Assembly: GCF_022827545.1 (NCBI RefSeq)
Contig: NZ_CP094669.1
Span: forward strand, 4,333,001 to 4,397,000
Reading direction: 5' to 3'
Length of the DNA stretch: 64,000 nucleotides
Origin: Hymenobacter tibetensis
Lineage (GTDB): Bacteria; Bacteroidota; Bacteroidia; Cytophagales; Hymenobacteraceae
The translations under genes and the position numbers were made by a program. Under the pieces are notes generated by a model that saw nothing but the letters and a program-made list of their open reading frames with translations, was not told the origin of the DNA and did no database searches. Shown one piece after another: positions 38,701 to 45,037 of this stretch (position 1 is its first letter; every line of letters begins with the position of its first letter).

Positions 38701-38960
38701 ATTTGAACGTGTATGACGCTACGGTTTATCGCCTACGTGAAGTAACACTGGGCTATACACTTCCTAAAGGGCTACTGGAGCGCACGCCATTTGGACAGGC
38801 TACTATATCGCTATCAGGCCGTAACCTGTTCTATTACGCTCCCAATGCTCCTTTTGACCCGGAAGTAAACACTCAAGGCGCTGGCAACATCCGCGGCTTG
38901 GAATTACAAGGTTCGCCTAATGCCCGCAACTACGGCATCAACTTGCGCTTCACTTTGTAA
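35790..38960 (+). CDS. SusC/RagA-family TonB-linked outer-membrane transporter, pair 4
   Basis: 1056 residues: signal peptide, regulatory-like beta domain (SISGKVTDRQTSEGLPG), EVVVTALG box, plug domain with QPLFVVDGIPISN and ILKGPAAAALYGSRASSG, then a barrel ending GINLRFTL. Paralogue of pair 3, near-identical only at the 5' end. It heads the unit with a SusD and a larger small-lipoprotein gene. Cargo unknown. Confidence 0.95.
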   Translation: MNKTLLMSPVLMVGLLQQVAAQDRSISGKVTDRQTSEGLPGVTVLLKGTTNGVSTNSDGSFNLNNVPAAGGTLVFSSVGYVSVERPIGTDNKLDVGLATDSKQLSEVVVTALGIERDTRSLGYATQQIKADQISQKSEPNVLSALQGKVAGVNIVTSSGLPGASSNINIRGITSLGGNNQPLFVVDGIPISNDLDRTSSTLFGAQQSNRAADIDPENIESINILKGPAAAALYGSRASSGAVIITTKSGRNANKKLEVTVTSGFSLQRVYGLMDLQNDYGQGTGGINQLTNGDPNTGGTNSWGPRFGTTPTLANGLLYRAADGSIQEQDYRAYPNNIKDFYRQGQILQNGVNIAGGNADQNLSLSVNNTSQKGVTENSKLNRTSIQLGGNTTLLNKLRAGGSVNFIQTNQLGPQQGNGGSPFGRLNVVPRSYNLQGLPYIDPNTGRNIPFAGGENPLWSLLRNSSTSNLTRFINIANLSYEVTPWLNVAYRAGLDTYTDRRKQIYDISSTRAAAGQVIDQTLFRSEINGDLLVTLKKDNVFAEGLNANLLLGQNINQRRRQEVFAQGDNLTLPNFYNLANATTFSNGTSEVNSTRRLLGYYGQLSLSYNNYLFLELTGRADQSSTLPKENNTFFYPSATASFVFTDAFKISNDFFSYGKIRGNISQVGRDADPYLLNTTYGVATQGNNVASVSFPFIINNANYAGFDIGNRLGSQALTPEFTNSYEVGTNLGFFNNKLTFDLTYFKTVSESQILDVSTAPSSGFLTRTTNVGRVDNSGYEALVNITPVSANDFRWDVSVNFTRIRNKVLEISEGVTQSQIAGATFTGTSPSFVVNQPYGVIRGQKKPRVTDRNSPYYDQYIINPATGLFAPELTNQLISNPNPDWQAGINNTVSYKGLTASFLVDAVYGGDVISFTAGTFKGNGSLEETGKNREAPRVIPGVIANADGTYRPNDIQVDAQSYWGSFGLQSDLNVYDATVYRLREVTLGYTLPKGLLERTPFGQATISLSGRNLFYYAPNAPFDPEVNTQGAGNIRGLELQGSPNARNYGINLRFTL

Positions 38961-38993
38961 TACAGCTTCAACAAAGCATTTCGATTTTAAAAC

Positions 38994-40541
38994 ATGAGAT
39001 ATCAGAAATACATTGGTCTTACGCTAGCAGGAGTGGTAGCCCTCGGCGCTACAAGCTGCGTGGAAGACTTTCTCGACGTAAACACAACCCCTAACAACAG
39101 CCTTACTGCTCCTCCAAGTGTGTTGCTCACTAGCAGCATCATCACTACGGGCTTCTCTAATGGCAACGAAATCAATCGTATTTCGTCGTTGCTAGTACAA
39201 CATGTAGCGGGCACGGCCAACCAGGCATCGGGTCAAGATGTGTATAACATCCGTGGCGGACTTGATAACCAATGGCAGTTTGAGCAGTACGCGGGTGTCC
39301 TCGAAAACACAAACACCCTCATAACAGTAGCAAATACTGCTACTAGCCCTGCTTATTCAGGTATTGCAAAATTGCTCAAGGCTTACAACTTTGCGATGGT
39401 AACAGACTTATGGGGAGATATTCCATATTCGGAAGCTCTTCAGGGTTTGGCCAAGCTGCAGCCTCGTTTTGATCGGCAGGAGGATATTTACAAAGGTTCT
39501 GCCGACGTCCAGAGCCTTGATGCACTAGTAAAAGAAGGCCTCGCGGAAATTGATCAGCAAAGTACGCTGGTTCCTTCTGCCGTTGATGATCCAGTATACC
39601 GAGGCGACCTTGCCAAATGGAAGCGCATGGGCAATACGCTTCGCTTAAAATTGGCTAATACCATCAGCCGTAAAGAGCCAGCTTTAGCTAAGGCTATCAT
39701 TGACGAGGTAATTAGAGGCAATAATTTCATTGCTAGCAACACTGACGATTTTCAAGTTCCGTTCGGTGGTACTGTAGGTAACCGTAACCCTATCTATGAC
39801 TTCAACGGGGTCAACGTAACTGGCTCTGTTGCGGGACAGCGCGAACTCGATCTCACATTGAGTCAGCGTCTGTTGGATAGTATGCGTACTAAGAATGACC
39901 CGCGCCTACCGATCTACTTCAATACAGTTCCTGCGAGTACTGCAGGCTCGACCACCACTCCGCTTGGTGTCTTCTACGGTTATCAAAACGGCAACAATAT
40001 TGCAGCACCAACCGCGAAAGCTAACCGCTCCAAGTACAACGTTTATTTCACTGGCAACGCAGGAGAAGCACCTATTCGCCTACTTACAAACTTTCAACGT
40101 TTGTTCATTATGGCAGAATCGGCCCTTATACTAGGGACGTCAACGGGCGGTAGCACCGTGCAGGGTCTATACCAAGATGCCATTCGTGCTTCTATGAGCA
40201 AGGCAGGTATTTCGAATGAAGCTATAGAAACTTACTTCGCCAATAACCCTAGCGTAGTGAACCTGTCGCCAGCAACTGATGACGCTACCAAGCAGAAGAA
40301 TCTTAATAAGATTATAACGCAAAAATGGATTGCTTGGGTAGGCAATGGGTACGAAGCCTACAATGATTACCGCCGGACTGGATACCCAAGATTGGCGTTG
40401 GTACTAAATGCACAAGGTGATGATCCTACCAAAATTCCGAAGCGCTTCGTGTATCCGGCCTCTGAAAGCTCTGGTAATGCTGCTAATGCTCCTAACCCAG
40501 TTCCTGGTACTATCGAACCCGTATGGTGGGACGTTGATTAG
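38994..40541 (+). CDS. SusD-like outer-membrane lipoprotein, pair 4
   Basis: 515 residues, lipobox Cys22 (GATSC) then VEDFLDVNTTPNNS, the SusD-like_2 motif. TDLWGDIPYSEALQ and AKWKRMGNTLRLKLA match the pair 3 partner. The C-terminal NDYRRTGYPRLAL is the typical tail. It lies 33 bases downstream of its SusC. Confidence 0.93.
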   Translation: MRYQKYIGLTLAGVVALGATSCVEDFLDVNTTPNNSLTAPPSVLLTSSIITTGFSNGNEINRISSLLVQHVAGTANQASGQDVYNIRGGLDNQWQFEQYAGVLENTNTLITVANTATSPAYSGIAKLLKAYNFAMVTDLWGDIPYSEALQGLAKLQPRFDRQEDIYKGSADVQSLDALVKEGLAEIDQQSTLVPSAVDDPVYRGDLAKWKRMGNTLRLKLANTISRKEPALAKAIIDEVIRGNNFIASNTDDFQVPFGGTVGNRNPIYDFNGVNVTGSVAGQRELDLTLSQRLLDSMRTKNDPRLPIYFNTVPASTAGSTTTPLGVFYGYQNGNNIAAPTAKANRSKYNVYFTGNAGEAPIRLLTNFQRLFIMAESALILGTSTGGSTVQGLYQDAIRASMSKAGISNEAIETYFANNPSVVNLSPATDDATKQKNLNKIITQKWIAWVGNGYEAYNDYRRTGYPRLALVLNAQGDDPTKIPKRFVYPASESSGNAANAPNPVPGTIEPVWWDVD

Positions 40542-40577
40542 TGGTCGGTCTCAGCATCAATTCTCATTTTACTCCTC

Positions 40578-41162
40578 ATGAAAAATCATTTCATAAAACT
40601 TTGCGCTATCGTCTTTTTATCAGCTGGCTTTTTTGCCTGCGAAAAAGACTATGGTGATAATTTGGGTCCGGTAGAAGACAGCTTAGCGAGTATACCTGTT
40701 ACGGTATCTAATGCCGAATTCACAGAACGCTACCCAGTTATTACCACTTCCGTTAGCGCTGGTGGCAACTTCACCATCAACTTTGAAATTCCTGCTGACA
40801 AGGGAAAGATTGCTGCAATTACGAAAGTAGCTACAGGCCCGTCTGCTATATCCAATTTAGCAAATCTGAATTCAACTGCTGCTGCTTCCTCTTTGAACAC
40901 TGCTCCTATTGCAGGCAATGGGACCAACCAAATTTCCTTTACTTCGACTTTGGCAGATTACTTGGCTTACCGCATAAGGAATGGAGCGGCTTTTGGTCCC
41001 GTCGCAACAACAGGTAACCCTCCAGTAGCAGTAGTTCCAACTGCTCTACCGGCTCCTAGCACAAACAACATACCTACGGAAATCCAGTATTATTTCCGCT
41101 TAACACTGGAAGATGGCACTACTATTGTCCCGATGCCAGTACGAGTAAGATTGATTCCTTAA
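40578..41162 (+). CDS. Lipoprotein of unknown function, pair 4
   Basis: 194 residues. Lipobox cysteine at about residue 21 (AGFFACEKDYGDN), then a Ser/Thr/Ala-rich, probably beta-rich extracellular region with no further cysteine. It sits at the same place in the unit as the small lipoprotein of pair 3, 36 bases after SusD, but the two share little beyond the signal peptide and the CEK residues at the acylation site. A surface accessory factor is plausible; no domain is recognised. Confidence 0.75.
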   Translation: MKNHFIKLCAIVFLSAGFFACEKDYGDNLGPVEDSLASIPVTVSNAEFTERYPVITTSVSAGGNFTINFEIPADKGKIAAITKVATGPSAISNLANLNSTAAASSLNTAPIAGNGTNQISFTSTLADYLAYRIRNGAAFGPVATTGNPPVAVVPTALPAPSTNNIPTEIQYYFRLTLEDGTTIVPMPVRVRLIP

Positions 41163-41177
41163 GTTTCAACAGACAAT

Positions 41178-41214
41178 AAAAAGAGCCCTCTGTATGATAC
41201 AGAGGGCTCTTTTT
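41178..41214. terminator. Terminator of pair 4 unit
   Basis: 18-base arms around AAAAAGAGCCCTCTGTAT and its complement (tip TGAT), ending in T5. It is bidirectional in form, but the nearest minus-strand gene on its right (the SDR) ends 146 bases away. Confidence 0.9.
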
Positions 41215-41359
41215 GTTTAGCCACATGCACACTGATAGGACAATACCGCTCACAATACAGTTGCTTAGTTACTCTAGTTTTACTTTCAGAGTTGAGAAGC
41301 AAACTTTTATAGACTATTCAACTAGCAGCTGATAGAAGAGCACGTATTAGCAGCACGCG

Positions 41360-42091
41360 TTAAAGGTCTTTCAGCCCTACGATTGTCTCCTCTCCAAAGC
41401 TGCTAGGCTTTTGCAGCCACCCTACTACCTTATCTGCTACCACCTCTGGCTCTAGTAGTTTACCCTCTGCATGCAAGGCAGAAAACTTAGAAGCCTCGCT
41501 AAAGCTGTGAACATCAGCATCTCGGATGTGCTCTTGCATAGCAGTATCTAGCACGCCTGGTGACAAGCTGCGTAAGCGGATTCCAGAGCCTCGTAAGTCT
41601 TGCTCTTTCTGTGCAGTGCGAGTTAGCGCATCAAGAGCGGCTTTGGAGGCACTGTAGGCTCCCCATCCGTCTACGGCACGTTGGGCGGCTCCGCTGCTGA
41701 TATTTAGGATGGTACGAGGGATACTGGTTTGCTGGGAATAAGCACTTAGAAAGGTGTTCATTAGCATAGCGGGTGCTATTACATTGACATTGAACACAAA
41801 TTCGAAATGCTCGTTCTGATGCTCACCTAGGTAGCCAATGTTACCCAACACCGCAGCATTATTGATGAGCGTTATGCTAGCGGCGCCCGGACAGGCAGGG
41901 AACACTTTGTGTAGGTTGTTCTCTACTGCTGTGATGTCGGATAGGTCGAGCGGCTGGTGTTGATACCGCTCGTGCGTGATAGTAGCGTGGCGTGACACTC
42001 CCAAAACATGTGTATCAGATTGGCGTAACACAGCTTCGGCTAGTGCTTTGCCTAAACCACGGCTGGCGCCGGTAATGATGTAGTAGTGCAT
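41360..42091 (-). CDS. SDR-family oxidoreductase
   Basis: 243 residues from ATG 42091. Rossmann dinucleotide motif ITGASRGLGKAL (TGxxxGxG) at the N-terminus, catalytic Ser in NISSG and the Tyr-Ser-Ala-Ser-Lys motif (YSASK). Classical short-chain dehydrogenase, presumably NADP(H)-dependent like the sepiapterin-reductase-like set. Substrate unknown. The frame is open upstream to 42169 but overlaps the palindrome at 42118-42188, so M42091 is preferred. It lies 126 bases downstream of hslU on the same strand. Confidence 0.9.
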   Translation of the reverse strand: MHYYIITGASRGLGKALAEAVLRQSDTHVLGVSRHATITHERYQHQPLDLSDITAVENNLHKVFPACPGAASITLINNAAVLGNIGYLGEHQNEHFEFVFNVNVIAPAMLMNTFLSAYSQQTSIPRTILNISSGAAQRAVDGWGAYSASKAALDALTRTAQKEQDLRGSGIRLRSLSPGVLDTAMQEHIRDADVHSFSEASKFSALHAEGKLLEPEVVADKVVGWLQKPSSFGEETIVGLKDL

Positions 42092-42117
42092 GCGAAACAG
42101 ATGACAGGATAAACGAA

Positions 42118-42211
42118 AAGTGCCGTCAGTGGCCAAAAGAAGCCCCGCACTAGATACGCGGAGAGTCACTTGTCCGTTGACGGCACTTGTTTTTTCGCTT
42201 GTTCAAGCGAA
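42118..42211 (-). terminator. Composite hairpin region after hslU
   Basis: 11-base arms AAGTGCCGTCA (42118-42128) and complement (42178-42188) enclose a 49-base loop that contains its own small hairpin (CCGC/GCGG). On the minus strand a T-run follows. Closer to hslU is a second perfect palindrome TTCGCTTG/CAAGCGAA (42194-42211). It could end the hslU transcript or form a structured spacer before the SDR gene. Confidence 0.5.
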
Positions 42212-42217
42212 GCTATT

Positions 42218-43633
42218 TTACAGAATATACTGCGATACGTCGCGGTTCCGGACCATGCCTTGTAGGCGCTCGTCTACTAATTCGCGGGTGATGAGGATGT
42301 GGGCGTTGGGACCGATAAGATCTGGTACATCGAAGAGAATATCGTTGAGCAAGCGGCTCATAACCGTATGCAACCGGCGCGCTCCAATATTTTCCACTTC
42401 GGCATTCACTTCAAACGCTATTTCTGCCAAGCGCTCCAAAGCAGAATCCTCGAACGTCAGAAATACATCCTCGGCTAGTAACAGAGCTTCGTATTGCTTG
42501 GTAAGAGCATTTTTTGGGTCTTTCAAGATGCGGAAGAAGTCATCTTTGGTAAGACTTTGAAGTTCCACCCGGATAGGGAAACGGCCTTGCAACTCCGGTA
42601 TTAGGTCAGACGGTTTGGCTACGTGGAAGGCTCCGGCAGCTATAAACAAAATGTGGTCGGTGTTGATGATGCCGTATTTGGTGCTCACGGCCGAGCCTTC
42701 AACTATCGGTAGCAGGTCGCGCTGCACGCCTTCACGGCTAACATCGGGGCCGCCACCGCCTTTGCTGCTCCGGCTCGCTACTTTATCAATTTCATCAATG
42801 AAAATGATACCTGCATTTTCAGCTTGCCGAATAGCTTCATCTTTCACCTCATCCATGTCGATGAGCTTGGCGGCTTCTTCGTCCAGCAGAATCTTACGCG
42901 CTTCTGCAATAGTGACTTTCCGCTTGCGCGTTTTCTTGGGCATCATTGCGCCTAGCATGTCCTGCAAGCCGGCCATGGAAGCTTCATCTATGCCCGGAGC
43001 ACCGCCAACAACACCAATACCTGGTGCTCCGCCTTGCTGCACTTTGATTTCGATTTTACGGTCGTCTAACTCGCCGCTGCGAATTTTGTCGCGGAATTTC
43101 TCACGCGTGCGTTCGTTTAGCTCGTAGTCGGAGTCGGGCATGGTGGAGCCGTCAGGCAGACTGCCAAAACCCACAGAAGGCTTGCTTATTGAACCACCGC
43201 TGCTCACAGGCGGAATAAGGGCATCCAAAATCAGATCTTCAACAGCTTGCGCAGCCTGTACTTTCACAGCTTCTTTGCGGCGTTGCTTCACTTGGTTCAC
43301 TGATTGCTCCACTAGGTCGCGAACCATGCTTTCCACGTCCCGGCCAACATAGCCTACTTCCGTGAATTTAGAGGCTTCTACTTTGGTGAAGGGGGCATCG
43401 GCAATGGCGGCTAGGCGGCGCGCAATTTCTGTTTTACCGACGCCGGTAGAGCCTATCATCAGAATGTTGTTGGGCACAATTTCGCGCTGCATGTCGGCGG
43501 GGGCATGCAACCGGCGCCAGCGGTTACGCAGAGCAATGGCAACGTGGCGCTTGGCTTCGTGCTGACCAATGATGTATTTATCAAGCTCGGCCACAATTTG
43601 GGCCGGGGTAAGGAAACTGCTGGAATCAAGCAT
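42218..43633 (-). CDS. hslU: ATP-dependent protease ATPase subunit HslU
   Basis: Hexameric AAA+ unfoldase of the HslUV (ClpYQ) protease. 471 residues: Walker A GSTGVGKT near residue 70, the family's EVGYVGRDVESMVRDLV, an I-domain insertion, Walker B IIFIDEIDKV, and the C-terminal SQYIL that docks into HslV. The HslV peptidase gene is not adjacent and not in the window. The porQ gene lies upstream on the same strand, with a 175-base gap containing two small tandem hairpins (43675-43695 and 43701-43720). Confidence 0.96.
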   Translation of the reverse strand: MLDSSSFLTPAQIVAELDKYIIGQHEAKRHVAIALRNRWRRLHAPADMQREIVPNNILMIGSTGVGKTEIARRLAAIADAPFTKVEASKFTEVGYVGRDVESMVRDLVEQSVNQVKQRRKEAVKVQAAQAVEDLILDALIPPVSSGGSISKPSVGFGSLPDGSTMPDSDYELNERTREKFRDKIRSGELDDRKIEIKVQQGGAPGIGVVGGAPGIDEASMAGLQDMLGAMMPKKTRKRKVTIAEARKILLDEEAAKLIDMDEVKDEAIRQAENAGIIFIDEIDKVASRSSKGGGGPDVSREGVQRDLLPIVEGSAVSTKYGIINTDHILFIAAGAFHVAKPSDLIPELQGRFPIRVELQSLTKDDFFRILKDPKNALTKQYEALLLAEDVFLTFEDSALERLAEIAFEVNAEVENIGARRLHTVMSRLLNDILFDVPDLIGPNAHILITRELVDERLQGMVRNRDVSQYIL

Positions 43634-43674
43634 AAGAAAAGTCGATCAATAAAATCTTTCCGAAAAGTAATAAA

Positions 43675-43720
43675 CGTCCTGTTGTGAATAGGACGCCCTG
43701 CTGTTGCGTAGTAACAACAG
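43675..43720 (-). other. Tandem small hairpins between porQ and hslU
   Basis: CGTCCT/AGGACG (43675-43695) and CTGTTG/CAACAG (43701-43720), followed further on by the perfect 12-base palindrome AAGACGCGTCTT (43783-43794). There is no U-run, so they may be transcript structure rather than a terminator. Confidence 0.35.
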
Positions 43721-43808
43721 ATACACGTACGGTTTTGCCAGTTGCTTCGCTGGATTTTGCTTTCTGCCCTTTCTTCAGGAGCAAGACGCGTCTTACTGTA
43801 GCGCCGAG

Positions 43809-44867
43809 TTACTGCGTTTTGGTGAACAGCGTGTTCAGGTTACGCGCAATAGTGAAGTAGTTGGCAGCTCCGCTGGCATGCATGCCAGCGCGCGTGTAGT
43901 CGAGCTGAAATTGACTGATACGCAGCATCACGCCAAAGGCAATGCCTGCGCCGCCACTTACATTGTCGAGGCGCAGCTCGCGGCGCTGCAGGTGGTTGTA
44001 GCCGACCCGCAGGTTGAGGTTTTTGCCTAGAATCAGCTCTCCACCCACTGCAAAGTGCCGGGCAATTTTATCACCAACCGTCTTTTTCTTCTTTATGCTT
44101 TCGCCGTTCTCATCGAGTTGGCCACGCTGGTTGGGGTCCAGATACACAATGTCGAACTGCTGCAAATGATGCGCGGTAATAGTAAACCGCAACGGCATGT
44201 GCTCGGGCTTGATAGAGGCCCCAATCTGGACATCCAGAGGCATGGGCTCCCTACTAGCACCAGCATACGGCTTGAGTTGGTATCCTACGTTGCGTGCTGC
44301 TAAGCCAACCGTAAAGTCTTGCTCTGGGTGTTTGAAAACGGCGCCAACATCAGCAAGCACACCCACCGAATGATTACCGGAAATACCCGATACTGCCAAC
44401 TTTGCTGTGCCTGCCAGCGTGAAGTTGCCTTGCGTGTATGAATCAGCAACGCTCAAGGCATACTCGTTCACTGAAAACTCTCCCATGGGGTTGCCAGCGG
44501 CATCATACTGCTCGAACTTACCGTAGCTTAAGTAGGTCAAGCCGATGCCAAAGCGGCCAGCTTTTTCGGTATTGAATGCATAAGCAGCCGTGCTTTGCTT
44601 GATATCGGCCAGATAGTCAACGAAGCTTAGTGCCAGCCGGCCCTCCATATCTGCGTTCAGCAAAGCGGGGTTGCTTAGAAACATCGTCGGGTCAGAATCC
44701 CGGGACGATACGTTGACGCCACCCAAGGCAGCAGTTTTGGCGCCCGGTGGCAGGTTCAAAAAAGAGAAGGCCTGCTGTCCGCCAATCTGAGCGGCGGCAG
44801 GGATGTTGCTCAACCCCAAGCCAATACATACTATAGCAATAACCCGGCAGTGTAGCAGTCGAATCAT
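43809..44867 (-). CDS. porQ: Type IX secretion system protein PorQ
   Basis: 352 residues with a signal peptide (to about 26, IPAAAQIGG). The mature protein is a predicted outer-membrane beta-barrel of the PorQ/PorV class, beginning with QAFSFLNLPPGAKTAALGG, the usual conserved start. PorQ works with the T9SS attachment complex in Bacteroidota. The lysine-rich loop DENGESIKKKKTVGDK is probably extracellular. It sits downstream of lon and upstream of hslU. No other classical T9SS core gene is in the window except the porE-like gene 3 kb away. Confidence 0.9.
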   Translation of the reverse strand: MIRLLHCRVIAIVCIGLGLSNIPAAAQIGGQQAFSFLNLPPGAKTAALGGVNVSSRDSDPTMFLSNPALLNADMEGRLALSFVDYLADIKQSTAAYAFNTEKAGRFGIGLTYLSYGKFEQYDAAGNPMGEFSVNEYALSVADSYTQGNFTLAGTAKLAVSGISGNHSVGVLADVGAVFKHPEQDFTVGLAARNVGYQLKPYAGASREPMPLDVQIGASIKPEHMPLRFTITAHHLQQFDIVYLDPNQRGQLDENGESIKKKKTVGDKIARHFAVGGELILGKNLNLRVGYNHLQRRELRLDNVSGGAGIAFGVMLRISQFQLDYTRAGMHASGAANYFTIARNLNTLFTKTQ

Positions 44868-44948
44868 ACAAACAAGATACAGCGTTTAAAGAAGGTTGCG
44901 AATCTAAGACGCACGGCCAAGCATTTTATTGCGCGCCATAAATGAGTT

Positions 44949-45028
44949 CAGGGGCACACCACTCGTTCCTACCTGGTATCGGACAACACTCCTGTGCCTC
45001 ACAACCAGAAACGAGCAGCATGCCCCTG
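44949..45028 (-). other. Three-tier stem-loop between lon and porQ (candidate structured RNA)
   Basis: On the minus strand three perfect stems stack: CAGGGGCA/TGCCCCTG (8 bp), CTCGTT/AACGAG (6 bp) and CTGGT/ACCAG (5 bp), separated by a symmetric 5/5 loop and a 1/5 loop, with a 26-base apical loop holding TGTG/CACA. It begins ten bases after the lon stop and has no U-run, so it is probably a 5' leader structure of porQ or a 3' element of lon, not a plain terminator. Confidence 0.45.
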
Positions 45029-45037
45029 CATATTCAC

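Noticed and set aside
18994..41162. Invertible SusC/SusD shufflon
   Set aside because: The minus-strand and plus-strand SusC 5' ends differ, no recombinase gene is nearby and no short inverted repeats at the gene starts were seen. Only direct repeats between pairs 3 and 4 are supported.
42615..43127. 170-codon plus-strand frame inside hslU
   Set aside because: Antisense shadow of hslU, low-complexity Ser-rich product.
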